From JAIOSM01 sp023143455 (GTDB lineage Bacteria > Desulfobacterota > Desulfobacteria > Desulfobacterales > Desulfobacteraceae), in contig DAOVTW010000014.1 in NCBI GenBank assembly GCA_030632885.1, positions 3,382 to 67,381 of the forward strand: 64,000 nucleotides of DNA, in the 5' to 3' direction. Shown here in pieces: positions 35,396 through 44,736 of the stretch; the stretch's first letter is position 1; each line of letters begins with the position of its first letter. The notes below the pieces were generated by a model, which was not told where the DNA came from, did not search any database, and was given only the letters and a program-made list of their open reading frames with translations. Both the position numbers and the translations under genes were made by a program.

Positions 35396-36736
35396 ATGAG
35401 TGCATATACTAATAATGTTTTGGAAATGCTCAAGGGAAAATATTCTTGGGAAAAGGAATATATTCAATCTGTTGCAGAAGTTTTTAAATCCATTACACCG
35501 GTTCTGAATTCTAATCCGGAGTATCAATACAACCGGATACTTGAGCGACTAATCGAACCGGATCGCTCAATCAGTTTCAGGGTCCCATGGAAAGACGACC
35601 AAGGTCGGGTTCAAGTCAACACCGGGCATCGTGTTGAGTTTAATAATGTTTTGGGTCCCTATAAAGGAGGACTTCGATTCCATGCTTCTGTCACCTTAAG
35701 CATTATCAAATGTCTAGGGTTTGAGCAGATTTTCAAAAACGCATTGACAGGTCTGCTTTTGGGTGGTGGAAAAGGTGGATCTGATTTCAACCCACGGGGC
35801 AAGTCAGAAAACGATATAATGAATTTTTGCCAAAGTTTCATGTTGGAACTATCAAGGCATATTGGTGCGTCCAGTGACGTTCCAGCAGGTGATATAGGAG
35901 TAGGAACACGGGAAATAGGCTATCTTTTTGGCATGTACCGTAGAATGACCAAGTCTTTTACAGGGGTCTTGACAGGGAAAGGCATTTCATGGGGCGGAAG
36001 CTATTTAAGACCTGAAGCCACAGGATATGGTGTAGTTTATTTTGCCGAAGAAATGCTGAAAAATGTTGACAACAATATTGATGGTAAGGTTGTGACGGTT
36101 TCTGGTTTTGGGAATGTCTCCTGGGGTGTTGTAAAAAAAGTAAATGAGCTTGGTGGCAAGGTCGTTACTCTTTCGGGGCCGGATGGGTTTGTCCATGACC
36201 CTGATGGTGTTACAGGAGAAAAAGTTGACTATATGCTAAAACTAAGGTTAAGCGGAAATGATGTAGTAAAAGATTATGCTGATCGTTTTAAGGTAAAATT
36301 TTATCCGAAAAAACGACCATGGGTAATCCCGTGTGACATTGCATTTCCGTGTGCAACACAAAACGAACTTGATCTTGATGATGCAAAAAACTTGGTAAAC
36401 AATAGTGTCAAATGTCTTGTGGAGGGCGCAAACCTGCCAGTGACCCTGGAAGGTATGGAATTTTTGGAAGCCGCAGATATAATTTATGCCCCGGCAAAGG
36501 CATGCAATGCTGGAGGCGTAGCCTGTTCCTGCTTTGAAATGGCTCAAAATGCCAATTTTATGAACTGGACAGAAGATGAGGTTGATAAGAAACTCCATCA
36601 AGTGATGAAGCATATCCATGATCAATGTTATGAAACATCTTGTGAATTTGATAAAAAGGGTAATTATGTGTTCGGGGCGAATGTTGCCGGGTTTCGACGT
36701 GTGGCTGATGCAATTCTGGACCAGGGATTATCCTGA
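35396..36736 (+). CDS. gdhA: Glutamate dehydrogenase, NADP type (copy 1)
   Basis: 446 residues of the hexameric 50-kDa family. 'FRVPWKDDQGRVQVNTGHRV' and 'GPYKGGLRFH' bind glutamate; 'LLLGGGKGGSDFNPRGKS' holds the catalytic Lys; 'GDIGVGTREIGYLFG' follows; the dinucleotide fold begins at 'VTVSGFGNVSWG' (G-x-G-x-x-x-G with Ser, consistent with NADP). It aminates 2-oxoglutarate with ammonium. It is in a transcript with the Cys-rich gene under a sigma-54 promoter, which suits nitrogen-responsive control. A second, diverged gdhA lies at 39464-40819. Confidence 0.93.
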   Translation: MSAYTNNVLEMLKGKYSWEKEYIQSVAEVFKSITPVLNSNPEYQYNRILERLIEPDRSISFRVPWKDDQGRVQVNTGHRVEFNNVLGPYKGGLRFHASVTLSIIKCLGFEQIFKNALTGLLLGGGKGGSDFNPRGKSENDIMNFCQSFMLELSRHIGASSDVPAGDIGVGTREIGYLFGMYRRMTKSFTGVLTGKGISWGGSYLRPEATGYGVVYFAEEMLKNVDNNIDGKVVTVSGFGNVSWGVVKKVNELGGKVVTLSGPDGFVHDPDGVTGEKVDYMLKLRLSGNDVVKDYADRFKVKFYPKKRPWVIPCDIAFPCATQNELDLDDAKNLVNNSVKCLVEGANLPVTLEGMEFLEAADIIYAPAKACNAGGVACSCFEMAQNANFMNWTEDEVDKKLHQVMKHIHDQCYETSCEFDKKGNYVFGANVAGFRRVADAILDQGLS

Positions 36737-36844
36737 TTATTATTGACTTTTATTTAATATGGATTATTTTTTTACTTTACGTTTCATACTGAATTCCTAT
36801 TATGGAACGTTGAGAACCACATGATAGGGGGCAAGACGATATAA

Positions 36845-38032
36845 ATGGAGATCAAAGATACTCGAGTTGTGGAACAGCAGCAACAGATTAAGAAGCTGCA
36901 AAAACAGAATAAGAAACTGCAACGGTTTTATGATGAGTATAAAAGGGTTTGCCGAAATGAAGAAGAAAGAATTAAGGAGCTCAACTGTCTATATCAGATT
37001 GCCCAGTACGTGGTTATCGAAAATGATACAGATGTGGCACTCGATAAAATCGTTCATATTGTTCCCCAAGGATGGCAACATACAAATGAATCATGTGCCC
37101 GTATAACCTTTAAGGATAATAAATATCATTCATCCGATTTTTTTGAATCTAAAGTGACCCAAAGTGAAAAAATTTCAATTGATAAAAAAATTGTTGGGGC
37201 TATAGAAGTTTTTTATCAGCCCGAATTGAGTTTAGAAACAAATGATCCTTTTTTAATTGAAGAAAGAGACCTGCTTAAGGGTATCGCAAATATCATTAGT
37301 TTTTATCTGAGAAAACAGAAAGATGATGAAAACAGAAAGCTAATTCAACAGCAGCTTTTGCACGCCGATCGACTGGCAAGCATTGGTCAACTTGCAGCAG
37401 GGGTTGCCCACGAATTGAACGAACCTTTGGGAAATATACTTGGCCTGGCTCAATTGTCATCAAAACTGTCCAAGCTGCCGAACCAGGCGAAGAAAGACCT
37501 CGGAAAAATTGAAGATTGCGCAATCTATTCCCGGGAAATAATAAAAAAATTAATGGAATTTTCCCGTCAATCAAATTTATGCAAAGAAAAAATTGATCTC
37601 AATGAACTAATTGAAAACAGCATCACATTTTTAGAAGCAAGATGCATCAAAGAAGGAATTGAAATTGTAAAACAATATACTAAACCCATAACCATTATAG
37701 CTGATCCCAATCAAATCAAACAGGTCATTACGAATTTGACAATCAATGCAACCCAGGCAATGAAAACTGGTGGAAAATTAATATTCAATACAAGAAAAGA
37801 TAGTAAAAATGCAATTCTTTCTATTGAAGATACCGGGATCGGGATACCTTGTGAAAATATCAGTAAAACATTTATGCCTTTTTTTACAACAAAAGACGTT
37901 GGTGAAGGTACAGGATTAGGCCTTTCAGTTGTTTATGGAATTATCAAGAACCATAATGGAGACATTAAAGTCAGCAGTGAACCGGGAAAAGGAACTATTT
38001 TTGAAGTCTGTTTACCCTTGGAGGGAAACTAA
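36845..38032 (+). CDS. Soluble sensor histidine kinase
   Basis: 395 residues. An N-terminal coiled coil (about 5-50, 'QQQQIKKLQKQNKKLQR') leads to a GAF-like domain (about 55-165), then phosphoacceptor His189 in 'GVAHELNEPLGNILGLA', and ATPase motifs 'NLTINATQAM', 'DTGIGIPCE' and 'GTGLGLSVV'. No membrane helix, so it senses an internal or membrane-derived signal. TAATG overlap with the following NtrC-type regulator shows a cognate pair. The pair sits between two gdhA genes, pointing to nitrogen or redox control. Confidence 0.88.
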   Translation: MEIKDTRVVEQQQQIKKLQKQNKKLQRFYDEYKRVCRNEEERIKELNCLYQIAQYVVIENDTDVALDKIVHIVPQGWQHTNESCARITFKDNKYHSSDFFESKVTQSEKISIDKKIVGAIEVFYQPELSLETNDPFLIEERDLLKGIANIISFYLRKQKDDENRKLIQQQLLHADRLASIGQLAAGVAHELNEPLGNILGLAQLSSKLSKLPNQAKKDLGKIEDCAIYSREIIKKLMEFSRQSNLCKEKIDLNELIENSITFLEARCIKEGIEIVKQYTKPITIIADPNQIKQVITNLTINATQAMKTGGKLIFNTRKDSKNAILSIEDTGIGIPCENISKTFMPFFTTKDVGEGTGLGLSVVYGIIKNHNGDIKVSSEPGKGTIFEVCLPLEGN

Positions 38033-39366
38033 TGCCAAATCAATACAATAAAGAAGTAATTCTCATTGTTGATGATAATATCATTACTTGCGAAGTAATA
38101 CAAAGAAACCTTGAAATGGCAGGATTCCATGTGTTCACATCAAATAGTGTGAATGATGCCATAGAAATCCTTTCAAGGCAGGATATTGACCTTTTGATCA
38201 CTGACTATAAAATGCCGAAACATTCAGGCCTTGAACTGATAAAATATGTTCGTGACCATTTTCAGGATATCTCTATTATTATGCTGACAGGGTACGGCTC
38301 TATTAACAGTGCTGTTTTGGCAATAAAAGAAGGGGCTGATGAATATATTACAAAGCCGTTCACAGACAAGGAACTACTTGATGGAGTGAAAAAGAGCATC
38401 CAGAAGCAAAAAGAAAAAAAAATTGATCCTGAAACTTTATATAATGATCCCTGGACCCGGTTTGGCATTTTGGGTCAATCACAAAATATGATAGATGTGT
38501 ATTCAAAGATTGAAAAAGTCTGCAAAAACGATGCGATCGTTTTAATAACCGGAGAAAGTGGTACAGGAAAAGAGCTGGTGGCTCGCGCGATTCACTATAA
38601 TCACAAAACAAGGTCTATCTATCCTTTTATTCCTGTTAATTGTCCGGGCATACCTGCCAGCCTTTTTGAAACTGAATTGTTCGGTCATGTAAAAGGAGCA
38701 TTCACAGGTGCTGTTCAAAACAGAAAAGGATTTTTTCAAGCTGCCGAAAAAGGCTGTCTTTTTTTAGATGAAATCAGTGAATTACCGTTTGAGCTCCAGG
38801 CTAAACTACTAAGGGTTTTACAGGAAAAAGAAATCTCCAAAGTAGGAGAAACTCAAGAAATAAAAATTGATGCCAGAATTATTGCTGCAACCAATAAAGA
38901 CCTTGCAGACTTGGTTGATAAAAGCTTGTTTCGCCAGGATTTATTTTTCCGTCTAAATGTTATAAACATTGATATCCCTCCACTTAGAAATCGTGGAAAT
39001 GATATCATTCTTCTTGCCAAGCATTTTGCCTTAAAATATGGCAAAGAGCTTGGAAAAAAAGAACCTACCTTTACAGATAAGGCAATCTCTTCTTTAAAAA
39101 ATTATTCCTGGCCCGGCAATGTCAGGGAACTTGAAAATCTTATTCATCGAGGCATGGTCATGAATGATAAGGATCATATAGACACAGTTAATTTTCCTGA
39201 CACCATGAAATTTAATATTCCCTATGATAAACGTCTTAATCTCAGCCTTGAAGAAATGTCGAAAAAATATGTCAGAGATGTTGTCGAAATGACAGGTGGG
39301 AATAAGGCAAAAGCTCTTGAGATTTTAAAAATTGACAGAAAAACCCTGTTAAAAAAATTAAAATAG
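38032..39366 (+). CDS. Sigma-54-dependent response regulator (gdhA-linked)
   Basis: 444 residues. Receiver with phospho-Asp in 'LLITDYKMPK', AAA+ domain with 'GESGTGKE', the sigma-54 loop 'GAFTGA' at about residues 222-227, 'FRQDLFFRLNV', and a Fis-like HTH ('NKAKALEILKIDRKTLLKKLK') that ends the protein. The start overlaps the kinase stop. It is a natural candidate to activate the sigma-54 promoter at 35039, upstream of the first gdhA, and perhaps others in the window. The match is by position only; no binding sites are proven. Confidence 0.9.
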   Translation: MPNQYNKEVILIVDDNIITCEVIQRNLEMAGFHVFTSNSVNDAIEILSRQDIDLLITDYKMPKHSGLELIKYVRDHFQDISIIMLTGYGSINSAVLAIKEGADEYITKPFTDKELLDGVKKSIQKQKEKKIDPETLYNDPWTRFGILGQSQNMIDVYSKIEKVCKNDAIVLITGESGTGKELVARAIHYNHKTRSIYPFIPVNCPGIPASLFETELFGHVKGAFTGAVQNRKGFFQAAEKGCLFLDEISELPFELQAKLLRVLQEKEISKVGETQEIKIDARIIAATNKDLADLVDKSLFRQDLFFRLNVINIDIPPLRNRGNDIILLAKHFALKYGKELGKKEPTFTDKAISSLKNYSWPGNVRELENLIHRGMVMNDKDHIDTVNFPDTMKFNIPYDKRLNLSLEEMSKKYVRDVVEMTGGNKAKALEILKIDRKTLLKKLK

Positions 39367-39398
39367 GATTTCATATAAACTTTATTGCTGACATGAAA

Positions 39399-39432
39399 AA
39401 AAGGTCAGTTAAAAAAACTTAACTGACCTTTT
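39399..39432. terminator. Bidirectional terminator between the NtrC-type gene and gdhA copy 2
   Basis: A 14-bp perfect stem (AAAAGGTCAGTTAA / TTAACTGACCTTTT) with a 6-nt loop between convergent genes. Confidence 0.88.
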
Positions 39433-39463
39433 AAAGTTTATCGAGTTATTCAATCAAAAAAAA

Positions 39464-40819
39464 TTAAACAATACCCTGATCCATCATTGAATCTGCCACT
39501 TTAACAAATCCGGCAATATTGGCACCATTGACGTAGTTGCCTGGAGTTCCATATTCTTCTGAAGCAGAAAGACATGCCGCATGAATGCTTTGCATGATAC
39601 CCTTAAGCTTGGCTTCCACTTCTTCACGGGTCCATTTAATTCTCATTGAGTTCTGGGACATTTCAAGTCCGGATACGGCAACACCACCTGCATTGGCTGC
39701 TTTGCCCGGTGCATAGAGAATTTTATTATCAAGAAAGATTTCAACACCTTCCGGCATGGTCGGCATATTAGCACCTTCGCTGACTACATAGACACCATTA
39801 TTTATCATATTCTGGGCATCTTTGGCATTGATTTCATTCTGGGTTGCGCTTGGAAAAGCACAGTCTGCCTTATGGTTCCACAATGGATTGTGATCCAAAG
39901 ACCCATTAAATTCAGTATAAACCGCTTCCGGGTATTTATCAGCATATTCCCTGATTCTACCGCGTTTTCCATTTTTCAGATATATGACATATTGAAGCTT
40001 GGCTTCATCAATCCCTTTTTCATCATAAATATATCCGGAACTATCAGATATTGTGATAACCTTTGCTCCCAGCTGATTTAATTTTTCAATAGTATACTGA
40101 GCCACATTACCAGAAGCAGAAACAAGGCAAACTTTATCTTTGAGGCTTTCTCTTCTGATAGCCAGCATTTCCTCAGCAAAAAAGACTGTGCCATACCCGG
40201 TTGCTTCCGGTCTGATCAGGCTTCCACCCCAGTTAAGGCCTTTCCCGGTCAGTACGCCTGAAAATTCATTTTTTAATTTTTTATACATACCAAAAAGGTA
40301 TCCGATCTCTCTTGCTCCAACACCTATATCTCCCGCAGGAATATCCGTATCAGGACCTAAATGACGGAAAAGTTCGCACATGAAACTTTGGCAGAATCTC
40401 ATGACTTCATTATCTGATTTACCCTTGGGATCAAAGTCTGCACCACCTTTTCCGGCGCCAAGAGGGAGGGTGGTCAATGCATTTTTAAATGTCTGTTCAA
40501 AGGCAAGAAATTTCAAAATGGAAAGGTTGACGGAAGAATGGAATCGAAGCCCGCCCTTGTATGGTCCGATGGCACTGTTCATCTCTATTCTGAATCCCCG
40601 ATTGACCTTGATTTGACCGTGATCATCCACCCAGGGAACCCTGAATTGAATCACTCGTTCCGGTTCAATCATTCTTCCCAGAATATTGGCATGCCGATAT
40701 TCTGGGTTTTTATCCAAAACCGGTTTTACAGACCTAACAACCTCTGTTACTGCTTGATGAAACTCTTTTTCAAAGGGATCTTTTGCAAAGACTCTATCCA
40801 AAATGGTGCTCATTCTCAT
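39464..40819 (-). CDS. gdhA: Glutamate dehydrogenase, NADP type (copy 2)
   Basis: 451 residues, same family as the gene at 35396: 'FRVPWVDDHGQIKVNRGFRI', 'GPYKGGLRFH', 'PLGAGKGGADFDPKGKS' (catalytic Lys), 'GDIGVGAREIGYLFG' and nucleotide-binding 'CLVSASGNVAQY'. It is closer to the common bacterial GdhA than copy 1, and the two differ in many positions, so this is an old paralogue or a transfer rather than a recent duplication. A sigma-70-like TATACT lies in its upstream region (about 40870), but no sigma-54 site is seen, so control should differ from copy 1. Confidence 0.93.
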   Translation of the reverse strand: MRMSTILDRVFAKDPFEKEFHQAVTEVVRSVKPVLDKNPEYRHANILGRMIEPERVIQFRVPWVDDHGQIKVNRGFRIEMNSAIGPYKGGLRFHSSVNLSILKFLAFEQTFKNALTTLPLGAGKGGADFDPKGKSDNEVMRFCQSFMCELFRHLGPDTDIPAGDIGVGAREIGYLFGMYKKLKNEFSGVLTGKGLNWGGSLIRPEATGYGTVFFAEEMLAIRRESLKDKVCLVSASGNVAQYTIEKLNQLGAKVITISDSSGYIYDEKGIDEAKLQYVIYLKNGKRGRIREYADKYPEAVYTEFNGSLDHNPLWNHKADCAFPSATQNEINAKDAQNMINNGVYVVSEGANMPTMPEGVEIFLDNKILYAPGKAANAGGVAVSGLEMSQNSMRIKWTREEVEAKLKGIMQSIHAACLSASEEYGTPGNYVNGANIAGFVKVADSMMDQGIV

Positions 40820-40942
40820 TCTCCTATTTTCAGTTAAAATATGTTTTGGATTATTTTAATCCAGTATAAATACCATTGACGCTCTGAAACTAAATCATTA
40901 ATGATTTGAAAAGGGTTTCAGAAATATTACAGTTTTTGGCAA

Positions 40943-40981
40943 AGAAGGCTCTGTTGCAGAGGTGCTAATACAGAGCCTTCT
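40943..40981 (-). terminator. Hairpin, possible terminator after pntB
   Basis: 12-bp perfect stem AGAAGGCTCTGT / ACAGAGCCTTCT with a 15-nt loop, about 100 bp beyond the pntB stop. The U-tract is poor, so it may be a weak or factor-dependent terminator, or an RNA-stabilising hairpin. Confidence 0.5.
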
Positions 40982-41083
40982 GCCTTAGGGATATTTAAAA
41001 ATTGTCCGATCAAATCAATTATCCCAACTATCCCCAGCCGTCATTAGACTTAAGATAGAATGTATATTTTTATCTATTTTAAA

Positions 41084-42487
41084 TCACTTTTGTACCTTTA
41101 ATGCATCAATCAAGCTATTTGCAGTTGATGCTGCATCACCTACTAACATTATTGTTTTCGGATTTTCATATAAGGTGTTCTCAACTCCTGAATAACCCGG
41201 GTTTGCATCAAAATTGCATACAATTACTTTTTTTGCATCATGGGCCATCAATATAGGCATTCCGGAAATAGGAGTGCCCTCAGTATCTATTGCTGACGGA
41301 TTCACCACGTCACAAGCACCAAAAATAAGAACAACGTCTGTTTGTGAAAATTCAGGATTAATTTCATCCATTTCGTAAAGCTTGTCATAATCGACTTCTG
41401 CTTCAGCCAGAAGAACATTCATGTGCCCGGGCATTCTTCCCGCAACCGGGTGAATGGCAAATTTCACTTGTGCACCCATTAATTCAAGTATCGAGGCAAG
41501 CTCAATCACCTTGAATTGTGCCTGTGCCAGAGCCATTCCATACCCGGGAATAATAATGACTTTATTTGCATTGCGGGCAATTTCAACAGCTTTTTCAAAG
41601 TTATTTTTTTCAACAGGAACTGCAACACGGACCTGCTTATTTTTAACCGCTGGCTTTGACTGAGGCGCCTCAATAGGAACAAAAACTCTGAAAAGGCTAC
41701 GGTTCATTGCTTTGCACATAACATAAGTCAGTATTGATCCTGAAGCTGCCACAGTGGCTCCACAGGAAATCAGCAATTTATTTTCGATAATCATGCCGCA
41801 AAATGCAGCAGCCAATCCTGCAGTTGCATTTAAGAATGAAATCAAAACCGGCATATCAGCCCCGCCAATACGGATAGAAAAAATAATTCCAAAAAGGATT
41901 GACATGAAAATGATTAAAATATAGAGGAATATCTGACTTCCAACAGGCGCAAACAATGCTGCAATAATTAATGCGATAATGACAACAAAATTTATCATGA
42001 CAAACAAGGTGTGTTTTGGCAATATCAGTTGAGCCTGTCCAAGCTTATTGGACAGCTTCCCTCCTGCGATCATGCTGCCACTGAAAGTCAAAGCTCCTAT
42101 AGCAAGACCTAATAGACCGGAAATTTCATTTATCGTTCCAAGGTGTTGAGTTCCTCGCATTAGTTCTGCAAGGGAAAGAAAAAAAGCTGCTATCCCTCCT
42201 GCACCATGCTGAAAAGCAACCATGGCAGGAATTTGAATCATTGTGACTCTCTTTGCCACCCAATACCCAGCAGCAGAGCCGATCACAAGAGACATTAGCA
42301 CAATATAAGGATACATGATTCCGTTTCGATAAAGGACTAAAACTGCTGCACAGGTTAAAGCAAAAGCAGCGACAAGGTTGCCGAGTTTTGCCCTGTGGGG
42401 CCAGTGAAACAGCCATATTCCCAATATAAGAATGCCTATTACGGAAAAATCCAAAAATAAATTCATGGCAGAGTATGTTTCAGTCAT
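41084..42487 (-). CDS. pntB: NAD(P) transhydrogenase beta subunit
   Basis: 467 residues. About nine membrane helices (residues 10-270) are followed by the NADP(H)-binding domain III: 'IIIPGYGMALAQAQ', 'FAIHPVAGRMPGHMNVLLAEA', 'GACDVVNPSA' and 'NFDANPGYSGVENTL'. With the alpha subunits it couples hydride transfer from NADH to NADP+ with proton influx, making NADPH. TAATG overlap with pntAB. Last gene of a leftward operon. Confidence 0.94.
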   Translation of the reverse strand: MTETYSAMNLFLDFSVIGILILGIWLFHWPHRAKLGNLVAAFALTCAAVLVLYRNGIMYPYIVLMSLVIGSAAGYWVAKRVTMIQIPAMVAFQHGAGGIAAFFLSLAELMRGTQHLGTINEISGLLGLAIGALTFSGSMIAGGKLSNKLGQAQLILPKHTLFVMINFVVIIALIIAALFAPVGSQIFLYILIIFMSILFGIIFSIRIGGADMPVLISFLNATAGLAAAFCGMIIENKLLISCGATVAASGSILTYVMCKAMNRSLFRVFVPIEAPQSKPAVKNKQVRVAVPVEKNNFEKAVEIARNANKVIIIPGYGMALAQAQFKVIELASILELMGAQVKFAIHPVAGRMPGHMNVLLAEAEVDYDKLYEMDEINPEFSQTDVVLIFGACDVVNPSAIDTEGTPISGMPILMAHDAKKVIVCNFDANPGYSGVENTLYENPKTIMLVGDAASTANSLIDALKVQK

Positions 42488-42783
42488 TATTCTTGAACTC
42501 CCTTTCCTTTTTTCTTAAACAGTTTTAACATTCTGTCAGTGATTACAAATCCACCCACAAGGTTGAAAGCAGCCATGATAAAAGCGATTGATCCTATTAT
42601 CTGCTCCGTCCTAGTTGATGCAGCTGAGAAAAGAATCAAAACTCCTAATATGGTTACAGCAGAGATTGCATTTGTCATGGACATCAATGGTGTATGAAGC
42701 AATGTAGGTATTCTGGAAATCAAAAGATATCCAACCACAAAGAAAAACAAAAAAACTCCTGCCATTAATAAAAGATTTGCCAT
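42487..42783 (-). CDS. pntAB: NAD(P) transhydrogenase alpha subunit, membrane part
   Basis: 98 residues, three membrane helices. 'LLISRIPTLLHTPLMSMTNAISAVTILG' is the alpha-2 signature. In E. coli this is fused to PntA; here it is a separate gene, as in many anaerobes and alphaproteobacteria. It overlaps the pntB start and lies 18 bp after pntAA. Confidence 0.93.
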   Translation of the reverse strand: MANLLLMAGVFLFFFVVGYLLISRIPTLLHTPLMSMTNAISAVTILGVLILFSAASTRTEQIIGSIAFIMAAFNLVGGFVITDRMLKLFKKKGKGVQE

Positions 42784-42801
42784 TGGTTTACTCCTGATTG
42801 T

Positions 42802-43968
42802 TTAATGGTCAGCCAGTCCCATTGCCTTGAGAGTGCCTTGGTGATAAAGTTTGCCTTTGTGAGTAACAAGAGCATCTTTAATGATTTCATCTGTCATGTC
42901 AAAGTCATCTGGTCCGTTTTTAAACAGATTCTCGACAAAATAATAAAGATTATTGGCATACAGCCATGAAGAATGAATCGGCAATGATCCGGGTATATTT
43001 TTAATTCCACAGATGTAGACACCTTTATGAATTAATTCTTTTCCAGGATCTGTTATCTCACAATTTCCGCCCTGATCAATCGATACATCAATAATGACAG
43101 ACCCTGGTTTCATTGTTTCAACCATTTCTTTTGTGATTAGATGCTGGGCAACTTCTCCCGGGACAAGGGCACTTAAAACAATAATATCAGATTCTGCGAC
43201 CAAAGGTTTTAGCGCTTGTCTTTCTTTTTCAAGCCATTCATCTGAAAGTGCTTTGGCATATCCTCCCTCTCCAATGACCATCTCAGGTGGTGCATCAAAA
43301 CCAACCGCTTTGACTCCTAAGCTCTCTGCCTCTTTTCTTGCATCAGGACGGATATCAACTACTTTTACAATTCCACCAAGCCTTTTCCCTGTTGCAATTG
43401 CCTGAAGCCCCACAACTCCGGCACCTACCACCAAAATATTGGCGGGCTTAGTCATCCCAATTGACGTTCCAATCATGGGAATGAATTTTGGAAAATTAGC
43501 TGCCGCAATAATGATTGCTTTATAACCAGTTATAGCACTCATGGATGTCAATGGGTCCATGCGTTGCGCTCGTGAAATTCTGGGGATACCGTCCATTGTG
43601 AATGCTGTGATGTTTCTTGCCTGCATTTTTTTTACATCTTCATGATTTGAAGGAGCTGCAGGATGTATAAAAGTAATGAGTGTTTGATTTTCTTTTAACA
43701 TGTCAATTTCATGCTTGTTGAACTGTTCATTAAACAGAGGTTCTTTGACCTTTAAAATAACATCTGATTTATTAAAAACCTCGGCTGCATCAAGAGCAAT
43801 CTCTGCTCCAGCTTTTTGGTATGCATCATCATCAGTAAATGCACCTGACCCTGCCTTTGTTTCAACAATGACATCAAATCCAAGTTTTTTAAATTTTTCA
43901 ACAGTTTCGGGAAGAGCTGCAACTCTGTTTTCCTTGCACATTATTTCTTTTGGTATTCCGATAAGCAT
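42802..43968 (-). CDS. pntAA: NAD(P) transhydrogenase alpha subunit, soluble NAD(H) part
   Basis: 388 residues, alanine-dehydrogenase-like domain I. 'MLIGIPKEIMCKENRVAALPETV' opens it, 'FTMDGIPRISRAQRMD' gives the RQD-loop region, 'VVGAGVVGLQAIATGKRLG' binds NAD(H), and 'SALVPGEVAQHLITKEMVETMKPGSVIIDVS' (about 255-285) is typical. Strong ribosome site 'aaggagcc'. It is the second gene after the small helical protein at 44022-44471 and presumably shares that gene's sigma-54 promoter. Confidence 0.94.
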   Translation of the reverse strand: MLIGIPKEIMCKENRVAALPETVEKFKKLGFDVIVETKAGSGAFTDDDAYQKAGAEIALDAAEVFNKSDVILKVKEPLFNEQFNKHEIDMLKENQTLITFIHPAAPSNHEDVKKMQARNITAFTMDGIPRISRAQRMDPLTSMSAITGYKAIIIAAANFPKFIPMIGTSIGMTKPANILVVGAGVVGLQAIATGKRLGGIVKVVDIRPDARKEAESLGVKAVGFDAPPEMVIGEGGYAKALSDEWLEKERQALKPLVAESDIIVLSALVPGEVAQHLITKEMVETMKPGSVIIDVSIDQGGNCEITDPGKELIHKGVYICGIKNIPGSLPIHSSWLYANNLYYFVENLFKNGPDDFDMTDEIIKDALVTHKGKLYHQGTLKAMGLADH

Positions 43969-44021
43969 GTTTGGCTCCTTATATTATCTTTTGTTATTAA
44001 TCAATTTTGTTCAAAGGCTAT

Positions 44022-44471
44022 TTAGATTGTTACGCCAATTCCCTTGATCTGATCCATTGAGTTTTGCAATGCATCATGAAATTTTGGTGGTTCAGGCGAA
44101 GCAAGTAATTCATCCATGGCTTCTATGATTTCCTGAACAAATTGTTTCAAAATATCTTTTTCAAGAGCTCGGTTATTAACAATAGTTGTTGTTAGTTTTT
44201 CAAGACCATCAGTCGCCAGTATCCTTACATCATAATAAAGATCATTGCGTTTTATTAATGAAAGAACTTCTCTTGCCAGATTTGAGCTTGGATTCTCTAC
44301 AAAAGGTAAAGATTCAATTGCGGCTTCGCGCAGACGCCAGTTTTGGTTAAACCGGAGCAGGCGGATCAATTCATCTTGGCAGCTGCCAAGCTCCTTACTC
44401 TCAGACAATTTTTTTAGTTTCTCCAGAACCACTCCCCAGTCATTTAAATTTCCAAAAATATTTTTTCCCAT
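44022..44471 (-). CDS. Small helical-repeat protein heading the pnt operon
   Basis: I choose the ATG at 44469-44471 because a G-rich ribosome site (GGGGGG) lies just upstream; the longer frame to 44564 has none. This gives 150 residues, nearly all helical: 'ELIRLLRFNQNWRLREAAIESLPFVENPS', 'DVRILATDGLEKLTTTI', a HEAT-like pattern with R-x-x-A-x-x-x-L repeats. No catalytic motif. It lies about 50 bp before pntAA in the same direction behind a sigma-54 promoter. Possibly an adaptor or regulator for transhydrogenase or ammonium metabolism; function unknown. Confidence 0.7.
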   Translation of the reverse strand: MGKNIFGNLNDWGVVLEKLKKLSESKELGSCQDELIRLLRFNQNWRLREAAIESLPFVENPSSNLAREVLSLIKRNDLYYDVRILATDGLEKLTTTIVNNRALEKDILKQFVQEIIEAMDELLASPEPPKFHDALQNSMDQIKGIGVTI

Positions 44472-44598
44472 AAACCCCCCGGTTTTCTTAAATATTATTA
44501 TACTTCTGTTCAACAACACCGATAAATGATACGAGCTAAGCTCTCTTATCAAAGGACATTGCAAACTGACATAATCATTAAAATTAAAAAATTAAAGA

Positions 44599-44613
44599 GC
44601 AAGGAGTATGCCA
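44599..44613 (-). promoter_or_regulatory. Sigma-54 promoter of the pnt operon
   Basis: Minus strand TGGCATACTCCTTGC with 12-nt GG-GC spacing. Start predicted near 44588, about 117 nt before the helical-protein ATG. It lies directly downstream of an NtrC-type regulator gene that could act on it. Confidence 0.78.
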
Positions 44614-44736
44614 TAGGAAAAAAATTGAGGTAAGTAGCTGTAAATACATAGAATATGTATTGTTGGTGTTTTATAATTAAGAAAAGATCCTGATGCAAAA
44701 CGCAGCGACCGTTGCACATTGCACCGAATAATGATT

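Noticed and set aside
40931..40957. Possible sigma-54 site near gdhA copy 2 (TGGCA ... TTGC)
   Set aside because: The elements are 12 bp apart rather than 5, lie in a terminator-like hairpin and face the wrong way for gdhA.
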